NCBI RefSeq assembly: GCF_011601345.1 | Contig: NZ_JAAORB010000031.1 | Coordinates: forward strand, 1 to 37,733 | DNA: 37,733 nucleotides | Direction: 5' to 3' | Source: Roseovarius gahaiensis | Lineage (GTDB): Bacteria > Pseudomonadota > Alphaproteobacteria > Rhodobacterales > Rhodobacteraceae | Shown here: positions 8,451 to 16,765 of the stretch, in pieces | Position numbering within the stretch: position 1 is the first letter of the stretch | How the letters are laid out: each line of letters opens with the position of its first letter | Notes under the pieces: generated by a model | The model's database searches: none | What the model was told of the DNA's origin: nothing | Seen by the model: only the letters and a program-made list of their open reading frames with translations | Position numbers and translations under genes: made by a program

Positions 8451-8558
8451 GTGGTGATTATTATCATCAACGCGGGGAAATGTTAACTGTTTTGGTAATC
8501 CACAATTCGCGCGGGTCAGCGTAGGTGGGATGTATAACAGCAAACATCGGAGGTTCTT

Positions 8559-8789
8559 ATGGAGACGCGCAAGCGCACGCTTGTGAAAGCGGTCGTGTGG
8601 AATATCATCGGCTTGACGGTGATGTCCCTTGTCGGATTAGCGATGACCGGGTCGGTCGCTGTCGGCGGCGCCATGGCTTTGGTGAATACGGCCATCGGTC
8701 TGCTGACTTACATTCTTTATGAGCGTCTCTGGTCAGGCATTGCGTGGGGCCGCATCGGCTCTGGCGCACGGAGTGATTTCCGGGCATAG
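8559..8789 (+). CDS. DUF2061 small membrane protein
   Basis: A 76-residue protein with two hydrophobic segments (about residues 10-30 and 33-55) and the family pattern RTLVKAVVWNIIG near the N-terminus, ending the second helix with YILYERLW. DUF2061 proteins are small inner-membrane proteins of unknown role. A good ribosome binding site (GGAGG, 8549-8553) precedes the ATG. It ends 8 bp before the DMT transporter gene, which probably shares its transcript. Confidence 0.88.
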   Translation: METRKRTLVKAVVWNIIGLTVMSLVGLAMTGSVAVGGAMALVNTAIGLLTYILYERLWSGIAWGRIGSGARSDFRA

Positions 8790-8797
8790 CCCGGGTC

Positions 8798-9700
8798 ATG
8801 GAGCTTTGGATTGTTCTTTCTATTGCCGCAGCGGGTTTTCAAACCCTTAGGTTCATGCTGCAAAAGCAGCTCAGCCTTGGCACGCTGTCAGCCGGTGGCG
8901 CGACATTTGCGCGGTTTGCTTATTCCGCACCTTTGGTGGTGTTGGCTTTGGCAGGGTATCTGGCGTGGCACGACGTAGCCGTTCCGCGCCTGTCGGGCGC
9001 GTTTTGGGCCTATGCCCTGACAGGGGCCTTGACCCAAGTTTTGGCAACATGGTGCGTTGTCGCCTTGTTTTCGGCCCGCAATTTTGCCGTTGGCATTACG
9101 TTCAAGAAAACCGAAGTGATCCTGACCGCACTTGTCGGGCTGATCATTCTGGGTGACCAGATCGGCATTGCCGCGTGGTGTGCCATCGTGGTCGGGCTGA
9201 TCGGGGTTTTGATCCTGTCGGACAACGCCGGACTGCCGGGCGTTAGCCTGCGGCGCATCGCCAATCGCGCCGCTGCGCTTGGATTGGCGTCTGGTGGGTT
9301 CTTTGCCGTGTCTGCCGTGGCCTATCGCGGGGCCACGCTGGAGATTGCCAATGACGACCCGTTGCTGCGTGCGGGCATCGCGCTGGCGGTTGTCACCACA
9401 TCGCAGATGCTGGGCATGGCCGCCTGGCTAAGCTGGCGCGAGTCGGGGCAACTGACCGCTGTTTGGCAGGCGCGGCGGGTGGCGATTTGGATCGGGATCA
9501 CCAGTATGGGCGGCAGCCTGTGCTGGTTCACGGCCTTCACATTGCAAGCCGCAGCCTTGGTCTTTGCGGTGGGCCAAGTCGAGGTGATCTTCTCGCTGGC
9601 GGCGTCGGTTCTGGTGTTTCGCGAACGCACCAGCCCCCGCGAGTTGTGGGGGATCGCCTTGTTGACCCTCAGTATCCTGATGCTGGTCTGGTTCGGCTAA
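8798..9700 (+). CDS. EamA/DMT-family transporter
   Basis: A 300-residue, ten-helix protein of the drug/metabolite transporter superfamily with two EamA-like repeats. Small and hydrophobic residues dominate throughout. The first repeat ends near residue 140 (LIGVLILSDN) and the second begins after RRIANRAAALGLASGG. Substrate unknown. It follows DUF2061 by 8 bp. A second, unrelated DMT gene is at 15764-16651. It converges on the Nudix gene with a 19-bp gap. Confidence 0.87.
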   Translation: MELWIVLSIAAAGFQTLRFMLQKQLSLGTLSAGGATFARFAYSAPLVVLALAGYLAWHDVAVPRLSGAFWAYALTGALTQVLATWCVVALFSARNFAVGITFKKTEVILTALVGLIILGDQIGIAAWCAIVVGLIGVLILSDNAGLPGVSLRRIANRAAALGLASGGFFAVSAVAYRGATLEIANDDPLLRAGIALAVVTTSQMLGMAAWLSWRESGQLTAVWQARRVAIWIGITSMGGSLCWFTAFTLQAAALVFAVGQVEVIFSLAASVLVFRERTSPRELWGIALLTLSILMLVWFG

Positions 9701-9719
9701 GCGAGCATTTGTAGAGGTT

Positions 9720-10418
9720 CTAACCTAGCGGGCTTTGGCCCTGTAGGCGTAAAAACAGGCTGTGCTCATCATCGTTGCGAAAAAACGGGATCGACGCCGG
9801 TGGCGCCGTGTCATGCACCCGCGCCGCAATCTCGGCCAGCACCACCTCGGTGATAAAGGGCAGGTCGAATTCACGGGCTCGCGCCAAAGGCACCCACTGC
9901 AAATGCGAAAGCTCGTCACAGGCGGCGGAAAAATCATCCAGATCGCCCGCGACCTCATCGGCATCGACCAGAAAGAACCTTGCATCAAACCGTCGGGGCC
10001 GCCCCGGCGGGGTGATCGCGCGAAAGACAAACTGCAACGCTTGGGCGGACGGCACGCAGCCCCGTTTGGCGAAGCTGGCCCAGTCATCCGGGATCTCACC
10101 GGTCCATTGTCCGGGCTCGCCCAAAATCAGGCCGGTTTCTTCCCACAGCTCGCGAATGGCCGCCGCGGCCAAGGCATGGCCAAGATCGGTTTGGCAATCT
10201 TCGGTCAGGCGTTTGGCGCAGATTTCGGGCAAGGGGCGGGCCAAGGGTATATTGGCATCTGCCTTATCCACGGCGCCGCCGGGGAACACAAATTTGTTCG
10301 GCATGAATGCGGCTTTGGCCCCACGTTGCCCCATCAGGACATGCGGTTCACGCCTGCGGTCGCGTAAGGCGATAACCGTTGCGGCGTCACGTAAGGCGGA
10401 TTTATCGATGGCGGTCAT
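9720..10418 (-). CDS. Nudix hydrolase
   Basis: A 232-residue protein with a Nudix box in its central part: the core RELWEETGL with upstream GGAVDKAD and AAAAIRE, giving the REx2EExGU pattern that binds the divalent metal. The N-terminus holds VIALRDRRREPHVLMGQRG and FVFPGGA, typical of the NUDT8/CoaA-like long Nudix proteins found next to DUF983 genes in Rhodobacteraceae. It would hydrolyse a nucleoside diphosphate-linked compound, possibly CoA or a nucleotide sugar. The ATG at 10418 is preferred over a TTG at 10433 because AAGGG lies seven bases upstream of it. It is 27 bp downstream of DUF983 on the same strand. Confidence 0.88.
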   Translation of the reverse strand: MTAIDKSALRDAATVIALRDRRREPHVLMGQRGAKAAFMPNKFVFPGGAVDKADANIPLARPLPEICAKRLTEDCQTDLGHALAAAAIRELWEETGLILGEPGQWTGEIPDDWASFAKRGCVPSAQALQFVFRAITPPGRPRRFDARFFLVDADEVAGDLDDFSAACDELSHLQWVPLARAREFDLPFITEVVLAEIAARVHDTAPPASIPFFRNDDEHSLFLRLQGQSPLG

Positions 10419-10445
10419 GACAGCCCTTTGCAAGATGCGAAAGGG

Positions 10446-10835
10446 TCAGGCGGTATCCCCGAACCCGTGCATTTGCCGGGCCCATTGGAACGCCACGATT
10501 GCCCCTTTCAATCGCGGCAGAAGGTACAGCGATAGTGTCACGCAGCCAACCGCGAAAACAGTGAATAAAACCAAAGGTTCAGGCCGCCACGCCACAAACA
10601 CGATGTGCAAAAGCGGCGCCATGAGGTGCCCAACCAGCAGGATGGTCAGATAGGCCGGCCCGTCATCAGCGCGGTGGTGGCTCAGGTCTTCGCGGCACAC
10701 GGTGCAGGTGTCGCGCACCGTGAGATAGCTTTGCAGCAAAGATCCGCTCCCACAATTCGGGCACTTGCGGCGAAAACCTTTGCGCAGGGCAGGCCATAAA
10801 TCGCGCACGTCTGAATGTGTTGTCTGGTTGGTCAT
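10446..10835 (-). CDS. DUF983 membrane protein with zinc ribbon
   Basis: A 129-residue protein. The N-terminal region has two CxxC pairs (CPNCG near residue 25 and CTVC near residue 43), a probable zinc ribbon, followed by HHRADDGPAYLTI, the conserved DUF983 block. Two transmembrane segments (about residues 58-78 and 84-104) follow. The function is unknown. The ATG at 10835 is chosen because upstream in-frame sequence shows no family similarity and the CPxCG motif then falls at its usual place. It is likely cotranscribed with the Nudix gene and divergent from the EF-hand gene. Confidence 0.88.
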   Translation of the reverse strand: MTNQTTHSDVRDLWPALRKGFRRKCPNCGSGSLLQSYLTVRDTCTVCREDLSHHRADDGPAYLTILLVGHLMAPLLHIVFVAWRPEPLVLFTVFAVGCVTLSLYLLPRLKGAIVAFQWARQMHGFGDTA

Positions 10836-11061
10836 CCCGGTCCTCGCCTTTTCGATCCGCACAAGATGGTGCATTTGTAGGCCGATATGAAGATGGCAGT
10901 CTGGTGTTGCGTCCCGATGTCGCAAAATATGGCCGATCATCACGCGCCTGTGAACGGCTTCCGCCAGTTTTTTCGACGGAAACCTGTGTTTGGTGCGTGT
11001 CAGAGGGTGAAATGGCCTGTTGGTCATTTTCGAATTTAGATTCAATAACAGGAGATTGACC

Positions 11062-11736
11062 ATGAAGCGCACCTATATGATGACCGGGGCTGCACTGGCC
11101 TTTGTGGCGGCAACATCCGGTTTCGCCATCGCGCAGTCCGGCCACATGGGGCAGGGCCATGGCCCGGCTTTTGATTTCGAAGAACTGGACAAGAACGGCG
11201 ACGGCAAGATCACATCCGAAGAGATGCAGTCACAGGCCGAGGCGCGGTTTAACGACGCCGATTCCGATGGCGATGGCAATCTGTCTGCCGATGAAATGAC
11301 CGAACACATGCGCGCCCAGATGGCCAAGCAGATGGCCCGGCGCGCCACAGGTATGATCGAACGTATGGACAGCGACGGCGACGGCATGGTCAGCCTTGAG
11401 GAAATGCGCAGCGGGCGCATGGCTAAGATGATGCAGCGCGCTGACACCGATGGGGATGGTGCCATTTCAGAAGAGGAATTCAACGCGATGCACGATATGC
11501 GCAAATCGCACCGCAAAAGCGGCAAAAAAGACAGCGCGCAGTCGGGTATGAAGCATGGATCCGGATATGAGGGCAAAATGCATGGCAAGGGCCATCATGG
11601 CGCTATGATGAAGGGGGCCCACCACGGCAACGCGCAAGAAATCCACTATCATTTCCACTACTATGGCGATAGCGGCAAACCATCGGGCGGTATGAAGCAC
11701 GGCCACGGTAAAGGCCAAGGTCAAGGCATGGAATAA
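11062..11736 (+). CDS. Secreted EF-hand calcium-binding protein, His/Gly-rich tail
   Basis: A 224-residue exported protein. A signal peptide (MKRTYMMTGAALAFVAATSGFAIAQ, quoted in part: positive start, hydrophobic core, cleavage after AIA near residue 24) is followed by four EF-hand loops: DKNGDGKITSEE, DADSDGDGNLSADE, DSDGDGMVSLEE and DTDGDGAISEEE. The C-terminal 80 residues are rich in His, Gly, Lys and Met (GHHGAMMKGAHHGN, IHYHFHYYG), suggesting divalent metal binding beyond calcium. A clear ribosome binding site (AGGAG) precedes the ATG at 11062. It stands just upstream of the sigma factor/metal-sensor operon, which fits a periplasmic metal-response theme, but this link is inferred. Confidence 0.88.
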   Translation: MKRTYMMTGAALAFVAATSGFAIAQSGHMGQGHGPAFDFEELDKNGDGKITSEEMQSQAEARFNDADSDGDGNLSADEMTEHMRAQMAKQMARRATGMIERMDSDGDGMVSLEEMRSGRMAKMMQRADTDGDGAISEEEFNAMHDMRKSHRKSGKKDSAQSGMKHGSGYEGKMHGKGHHGAMMKGAHHGNAQEIHYHFHYYGDSGKPSGGMKHGHGKGQGQGME

Positions 11737-11748
11737 GCGGCACAGCTT

Positions 11749-11781
11749 GGGCAAGCCGGCCGGTGTTTGCTGCGCTTGCCC
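11749..11781 (+). terminator. Weak hairpin after the EF-hand gene
   Basis: GGGCAAGC (11749-11756) and GCTTGCCC (11774-11781) form an 8-bp stem with a 17-base loop, beginning 12 bp after the EF-hand stop codon. No T-run follows, so termination is uncertain. It could be a processing or stability element between the EF-hand gene and the sigma-factor operon. Confidence 0.3.
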
Positions 11782-11834
11782 TAGGTTATCTGCGACACTC
11801 GGCATTGTGATATACAGGGGGCCCGACAGAGGAT

Positions 11835-12413
11835 ATGCCGCTGGATATGCTGAGTGACATAAGCGACGATGTTTTGCTGACCCGCTTTGCCAAAGGGGAT
11901 GCGGTGGCCGCACGGACCTTGACCCTGCGGCTAACGCCGCGTGTTTTGGCGCAGGCCTATCGTTTGCTTGGCAACCATGCCGAGGCCGAGGATGTGAGCC
12001 AAGAAGCTATGCTAAGACTGTGGAAGGCCGCGCCAGAGTGGCGTTTGGGCGAAGCGAAGGTCTCGACCTGGCTTTATCGGGTTGTGTCCAACCTGTGTAT
12101 TGACCGGCTGCGCAAGGCGCAGCCGGACGGGTTGGATACCATCGCTGAGCCGGAAGACCCGGGCGATGGCCCGGCTGATGTTTTGCAAAGGCAATCGCGT
12201 GCGCGGGCGCTACAATCGGCTTTGGGGCGATTGCCCCTGCGTCAGCGTCAGGCGGTTGTGTCGCGCGATTTGCAGGGGCTGGCAAACCCCGAAGTCGCCG
12301 AGATTATGGAAACCAGCGTCGAGGCTGTCGAAAGCCTGTTGACCCGTGGCCGCAAGGCTTTGTCCGCCGATTTGATTGGGCGACGCGCAGAATTGGGGTT
12401 TGAAGATGGGTAA
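11835..12413 (+). CDS. ECF-type RNA polymerase sigma factor
   Basis: A 192-residue sigma-70 family factor with only regions 2 and 4. Region 2 covers roughly residues 25-95 (NHAEAEDVSQEAMLRLWK and STWLYRVVSNLCIDRLRK), and region 4 covers roughly residues 125-180 (LPLRQRQAVVSRDLQGLANPEVAEIMETSVEAVESLLTRGRKAL, given here in part). The ATG at 11835 is taken, although the second Met (11847) is also possible; the AGAGGA sequence is close to the first. It overlaps the next gene by eight bases. The probable partner is the membrane protein at 12406, giving an anti-sigma/sigma pair. Confidence 0.9.
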   Translation: MPLDMLSDISDDVLLTRFAKGDAVAARTLTLRLTPRVLAQAYRLLGNHAEAEDVSQEAMLRLWKAAPEWRLGEAKVSTWLYRVVSNLCIDRLRKAQPDGLDTIAEPEDPGDGPADVLQRQSRARALQSALGRLPLRQRQAVVSRDLQGLANPEVAEIMETSVEAVESLLTRGRKALSADLIGRRAELGFEDG

Positions 12414-12783
12414 TCGTGGCGCACCAAGCGCAAACCGGATGATGGAAGCCTATTTCGACGCGGCCCGGTCCGAGACTGCTGCGCCGTCGGCGGAGCTGAT
12501 GGCGCGTGTTCTGTCTGATGCGCATGCGGTGCAGGCGGGCCTGATCGCGCCGGCCGATAAGACCACGACGCGCCGTCCAAGCCTGCGTCAGGCGTTTCGC
12601 GCTTTGGGGGGCTGGCCCGCAGTGGCGGGGCTTGCGACCGCAACCGTTGCCGGGGTCTGGATTGGGGCCACGCAACCCGATGCGATGACGCCCTATACGT
12701 CTTTTTTGCAGCAGGACGCGGCACTGTATCAAGTCGACTTGCCCTCCGGCGCAGGCTTTGATGTCGACGAAGGAACCTTGTGA
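12406..12783 (+). CDS. Probable membrane anti-sigma factor (hypothetical)
   Basis: A 125-residue protein with an N-terminal cytoplasmic segment of about 70 residues, one transmembrane helix (about residues 70-88, GWPAVAGLATATVAGVWIG) and a short acidic exterior tail ending in FDVDEGTL. There is no HxxxCxxC zinc anti-sigma motif. I assign the role from position alone: it overlaps the ECF sigma gene by eight bases and touches the metal-sensor-like gene (TGATG), and the topology fits an anti-sigma factor. I do not recognise the family. Confidence 0.65.
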   Translation: MGNRGAPSANRMMEAYFDAARSETAAPSAELMARVLSDAHAVQAGLIAPADKTTTRRPSLRQAFRALGGWPAVAGLATATVAGVWIGATQPDAMTPYTSFLQQDAALYQVDLPSGAGFDVDEGTL

Positions 12784-13277
12784 TGCGCAAGACAAAGCCC
12801 ACCCCCAACGGTCCAAAGGGAAACGCGCGCGGAATGCGTGTACTTTTGGTAATATCGCTGTCGCTGAACCTATTGATTGTCGGCGTGGTTCTGGGGGCCA
12901 TGGTTGTTGGCGGTGCATGGCACGGGCATCATGCCCCCGGATTGGACCGCGCCAGCGGGCCGCTGACACGGGCGCTTGGCCCCGATGATCGCCGGGCCAT
13001 TGGACGCCAAATGCGACAGGCCTATCAGGATGGCCGTCCCGGACGGGCAACGCAAAAGGCGACGTTTGACGCATTGATCAACGCATTGCGACAAGAGCCC
13101 TTCAATCGCGCCGAGGTCGAAACCCGGATGCAAGAGATGCGCCACCTTGTTCAGACCCGTCTGGCCTTGGGCCAGACCCTTTTACTGGACCGGCTGGAGC
13201 AGATGACCCCAAGCGACCGGGCCGCGTATGCAGACCGTCTGACCGAACAAATACACAAACGCAGTGCAAAAAAATAG
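12783..13277 (+). CDS. Periplasmic heavy-metal sensor-like protein (CnrX/ZraP-type fold)
   Basis: A 164-residue protein with one N-terminal membrane anchor (about residues 19-43), a GHHAPG segment just beyond it, and then a long helical, Arg/Gln/Met-rich region (DDRRAIGRQMRQAYQ, MQEMRHLVQTRLALGQ). This is the pattern of the Metal_resist/CnrX family, which binds metals or senses envelope stress in the periplasm. The ATG at 12783 overlaps the previous stop codon by one base; a GTG at 12780 is in frame. As third gene of the sigma/anti-sigma unit, it is the likely sensor input. Confidence 0.8.
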   Translation: MRKTKPTPNGPKGNARGMRVLLVISLSLNLLIVGVVLGAMVVGGAWHGHHAPGLDRASGPLTRALGPDDRRAIGRQMRQAYQDGRPGRATQKATFDALINALRQEPFNRAEVETRMQEMRHLVQTRLALGQTLLLDRLEQMTPSDRAAYADRLTEQIHKRSAKK

Positions 13278-13293
13278 ATCGACCGACGCGTGT

Positions 13294-14685
13294 TCACGCG
13301 GCGGTTTGTTTGCAAAAGCTGACCGTATTGCGCCCGCCAAGCTTGGATTGGTAAAGGGCGCGGTCGGCCTCGTCCAACAAGGCGTGGATGTCGGGTTTGC
13401 TTGTGTCGGTGCGGGGGTGCCCCAAGGTGACGCCGATGCTGATGGTCACGGCGACGGCGGGCGCGGAATGGGCCATTTGAGTGGGCGATTTGCGCACGGC
13501 CTCGCATATCTGGCGGGCGCGGTGACGCGCATCTGACGGAGCGCAGTCCGGCATCACCAGCAAAAACTCTTCGCCTCCGATGCGCGCAATCATGTCGTTT
13601 TGCCTCAGGCAGGATTTTAGAACCTGAGCGACATGACACAAAACCTTGTCGCCGCTTGCGTGGCCGTGCCTGTCATTGACCTGCTTGAAATAATCCAGAT
13701 CGGCCAACATCATCGCATAGCTGCGATTCTGACGGTTTGCTGTATCCATCAACCTCTCCAGATAGGGCAATGCGTAGCGCCTGTTGTAAAGACCGGTCAG
13801 CGGGTCGATCATTGCGGCTTCAAGGCTGTGGCGAAACTGGTCGCGCAGCGCGCAGGCCCTGCGCGTTGCGGTCATCTGCCGATCAAGGCGCAGCGCAAGT
13901 TCACGCAGGTCTGGGCCTTCGAGCAGGACATCGTTGGCCCCGATATCCAGAATACTGGCCATCGAATCAATCGCGTCCGGCGCCACAACGGCCAGGATCG
14001 GTTTGCGGCGGCTATGCGCGGCGGCACGCAGATTGGTGATCAGATCGGTCATGTCGTCCAGATTTCCGGCGCTGATCCGCAATAGGTACATGTCGGGTGT
14101 CTTGTCCGCATTCGGGGTGGCCAATGCGCCTTCGGGATCAAGGGTGACAAGTTTGTGCGCAAACTGGCCGCGCAAACCGTTTTGTAGCCGCAAGACCGCC
14201 GCAGGGCCGCCAGTGATCAAACCAACCGTGCCGGGCATGTCGAAGGTTTCCGCAGCCTCGGAAAAGCCGATGTCGCAGGCGGCGTTCAGATGCATCCGCA
14301 AATCGCGTTCTTTTTGATGTTGGCGCAAAATGCTGCGCAGCCGGGCCAGCAACACCTTTTCTTCGACGGGTTTGACCAGTATTTCCGTGGCCCCGGCCTG
14401 CAGCAGATCAAGCCTTACCTCGGTCGTGCTTTCGGTCAGGAACAGAAGCGTCGGAGGGGCGTCGCGACCACACCGCGCCTTAAGTGCCTTTAGAAACTCG
14501 GCTCCGGATTGATCGGGCAACTGCGCGGAAGACAGTATGATGTCGGGCATGTCCCGTTCGGCCAGTCCCAAGGCCTCCGACCCGGTCGCGGCCTGGATCA
14601 CATCGTAATACGCTGTTGATAGTTTGACTTTCAAAACAATTCTGTTTGTTGCCAAACCGTCAACCACAAGGATTTTCCCTGACAT
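13294..14685 (-). CDS. pleD: PleD-like diguanylate cyclase with degenerate receiver
   Basis: A 463-residue protein arranged REC1 (1-120), REC2-like (about 150-275) and GGDEF (about 290-455), the PleD plan. The cyclase is intact: GGEEF at 370-374 and an allosteric I-site RQND at 361-364, five residues before it, so it should make c-di-GMP and be product-inhibited. REC1 is unusual: the phosphoacceptor that is D53 in PleD is S53 here (PDIILSSAQLP), and the acidic pair is D9-G10 instead of DD. The late Lys (VKP, residue 105) is kept. Activation by phosphorylation is therefore unlikely through REC1. It converges on the metal-sensor gene with 16 bp between them. Confidence 0.88.
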   Translation of the reverse strand: MSGKILVVDGLATNRIVLKVKLSTAYYDVIQAATGSEALGLAERDMPDIILSSAQLPDQSGAEFLKALKARCGRDAPPTLLFLTESTTEVRLDLLQAGATEILVKPVEEKVLLARLRSILRQHQKERDLRMHLNAACDIGFSEAAETFDMPGTVGLITGGPAAVLRLQNGLRGQFAHKLVTLDPEGALATPNADKTPDMYLLRISAGNLDDMTDLITNLRAAAHSRRKPILAVVAPDAIDSMASILDIGANDVLLEGPDLRELALRLDRQMTATRRACALRDQFRHSLEAAMIDPLTGLYNRRYALPYLERLMDTANRQNRSYAMMLADLDYFKQVNDRHGHASGDKVLCHVAQVLKSCLRQNDMIARIGGEEFLLVMPDCAPSDARHRARQICEAVRKSPTQMAHSAPAVAVTISIGVTLGHPRTDTSKPDIHALLDEADRALYQSKLGGRNTVSFCKQTAA

Positions 14686-14772
14686 GGAGGCCGCCTTTCG
14701 ACTTGCTCTTTTAGATGCCTCGACTATCCCTTTCAGAAGTTAAGAAAACCTTTCCGGGAATTAACCATTTCT

Positions 14773-15054
14773 ATGATTGCGCAAGAAACTGCTCAAACCG
14801 TAGCGCTTCAATGCCTGGCCTGGCTGGCCGGCAATGATGACTTGTTGCCTGTCTTCATGGGGGCCACTGGCGTATCGGAGACCGATTTGCGCGATGGTGC
14901 GCAAGACCCTGCTTTTCTGGGGTCTGTTTTGGATTTCGTGCTGATGGACGACGCATGGGTCATGGCGTTTTGTGAAGCACATGATCTGGCGCCCGATACG
15001 CCGATGCGGGCCCGCATGGCCTTGCCGGGCGGTGAACAGGTGAATTGGACATGA
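14773..15054 (+). CDS. DUF3572 protein
   Basis: A 93-residue soluble acidic protein with the family features ALQCLAWLAGNDDLLPVF near the N-terminus and VLDFVLMDDAWVMAFCE in the C-terminal half. DUF3572 is a small alphaproteobacterial family of unknown role. It is divergent from the PleD-like gene (87-bp gap) and overlaps the HAD gene by four bases (ATGA). Confidence 0.85.
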   Translation: MIAQETAQTVALQCLAWLAGNDDLLPVFMGATGVSETDLRDGAQDPAFLGSVLDFVLMDDAWVMAFCEAHDLAPDTPMRARMALPGGEQVNWT

Positions 15055-15767
15055 GCACCGACGCCCGCATTTCATCAATGAAGGTTGATGGCATTTTATT
15101 CGACAAGGATGGCACCTTGTTCGACTTTGCGGCCACGTGGAACACATGGGCCGCCGATGTGATCCGTCACTTTGCCGACGGTCAGAGCGATATCATGGCG
15201 CGGCTTGCGCAGGCTATGGATTTCGATCTGGGTGCGGGGCGGTTTAATCCGACAAGTATCGTCATCGCGGGCACAAATCGCGAAGCGGCCGAATGCGTGG
15301 CCCAAGCCCTGCCAGAGCTTGCGATCGAGCAGATCGAACATGTCCTGATGATTCGCGCGAGCGACGCGCCCTTGGCCCCGGCTGTGCCCTTGGTGCCGTT
15401 TCTGGACGGGCTGATGGCCCATGGGCTTAAACTGGGGGTCATGACCAACGATTCCGAGTTCGGCGCACGCAGCCATTTGCAAAGTGCCGGAATCGAGGCG
15501 CGGTTCGACTTCATCGCCGGGTTTGATTCAGGCCACGGGGCCAAGCCTGCCCCCGCTCCGCTGTTGGCCTTTGCGCGCGCCACGGGGCTGGCCGCTGATC
15601 GTGTGGTGATGGTCGGCGACAGCGCCCATGATCTGATCGCAGGGCGTGCGGCGGGCATGCAAACGGTCGGGGTTTTGACCGGCATGGCCGGGCATGACGA
15701 ATTGGCGGATCTTGCCGACATCGTTTTGCCGGATATCGGGCATCTGCCGGGCTGGATCATGGAATGA
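15051..15767 (+). CDS. HAD-superfamily hydrolase (phosphoglycolate phosphatase-like)
   Basis: A 238-residue soluble phosphatase. All four HAD motifs are visible: motif I DKDGTLFDF near residue 19, motif II MTND, motif III Lys in HGAKPAPAP, and motif IV VGDSAHDLIAG. The cap is the helical type of the Gph/PGP subgroup. The natural phosphate ester is not determined, but 2-phosphoglycolate or another small sugar phosphate is plausible. The ATG at 15051 overlaps the DUF3572 stop by four bases; an in-frame TTG lies two codons earlier. The 3' end overlaps the DMT gene by four bases. Confidence 0.9.
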   Translation: MSTDARISSMKVDGILFDKDGTLFDFAATWNTWAADVIRHFADGQSDIMARLAQAMDFDLGAGRFNPTSIVIAGTNREAAECVAQALPELAIEQIEHVLMIRASDAPLAPAVPLVPFLDGLMAHGLKLGVMTNDSEFGARSHLQSAGIEARFDFIAGFDSGHGAKPAPAPLLAFARATGLAADRVVMVGDSAHDLIAGRAAGMQTVGVLTGMAGHDELADLADIVLPDIGHLPGWIME

Positions 15768-16651
15768 AAAGCCACCCGCTATACGGCATCGCCTTGGCCG
15801 GGATCGGAACGCTGGTGTTGACGCCAGACGCCTTGTTGATGCGCTTGTCGCAGATGGACGGGCTCCAGATGACAGCATGGCGTGGCCTTTTGATGGGCAC
15901 GGTGATGATCGGTCTTTGGGCGTTTCTCAGCCGTGACCGGGGTGCGGATCTGCGCCATTTGGTCAGCGGGTCGGGCCTTGCCATCGTTGGCTGCCAGTTC
16001 TTCAACTCGCTTTTGTTCAGTCTGGCCATCGCAATGGCCCCGGTTGCGGTGGTGCTGTTCGGTTTGGCAACGGTCCCGGTCTGCGCGGCGGTCTTGGCAT
16101 GGCTGATCCTAGGAGAGCCGACCCGCCGGGCGACATGGCTGGCCATTGCCGCGGTGATGTGTGGGATTTTGATCGCGGTTTTGGGCGGCGAGGGGGAACA
16201 TGTGCGGCTGAACTGGCGCGCGCTGATCGGCGCGGTGTTTGGTCTGGGCGTGGCGATTGTGCTGGCGACGAATTTCGTCGTGATGCGTTCGCGCCCCCAA
16301 CTGCCGATTTTGCTGGTGATTGGCTGCGGTGCCTTTCTGGCCGGACTGTTCGGCTTGGCGGTCACCGGACCGTCGCAGATGGCGAACGGTCAGATATGGG
16401 CCATGGTTGTCACCGGGACGGTGGTTTTGCCGCTTTCGTTTTTCCTGATGTCCTCGGCCTCGCGCTATACACATGCGTCGAATGTCAGCCTGTTGTTGCT
16501 GCTGGAAACCGTGCTTGGCCCACTTTGGGTGTGGCTGGGGGTCGGAGAGGCCCCGACGCCGACCATGCTGTTGGGGGGCGCGATCGTGGTCACAAGCCTT
16601 GCGCTTTACATCCTGTTGTCCGAGCGCACGCGCAGACGAAAGCCAGCCTGA
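15764..16651 (+). CDS. EamA/DMT-family transporter
   Basis: A 295-residue protein with about ten transmembrane helices and two EamA repeats (LYGIALAGIGTLVLTPDALLM at the N-terminus, quoted in part, and the second repeat from about residue 150). Substrate unknown. The start overlaps the HAD gene by four bases, so DUF3572, the phosphatase and this carrier form one operon. The C-terminus ends in a basic tail (RTRRRKPA) facing the cytoplasm. Confidence 0.87.
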   Translation: MKSHPLYGIALAGIGTLVLTPDALLMRLSQMDGLQMTAWRGLLMGTVMIGLWAFLSRDRGADLRHLVSGSGLAIVGCQFFNSLLFSLAIAMAPVAVVLFGLATVPVCAAVLAWLILGEPTRRATWLAIAAVMCGILIAVLGGEGEHVRLNWRALIGAVFGLGVAIVLATNFVVMRSRPQLPILLVIGCGAFLAGLFGLAVTGPSQMANGQIWAMVVTGTVVLPLSFFLMSSASRYTHASNVSLLLLLETVLGPLWVWLGVGEAPTPTMLLGGAIVVTSLALYILLSERTRRRKPA

Positions 16652-16765
16652 GCCGCGCGGCGGCCCTTTCATTTTCAAAAAACGACAGGATCGGTCGCAA
16701 AGCGGCAAACCCGACAGGGGGGCTTGGTGCTTCCATGGGGGCAACGCAAGCGAAGAGGTCCCCTA

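Noticed and set aside
8455..8466. FNR-like site TGAT-N4-ATCA before the XRE gene
   Set aside because: It lacks the outer T/A bases of the FNR consensus (TTGAT-N4-ATCAA) and is better seen as possible autoregulation.
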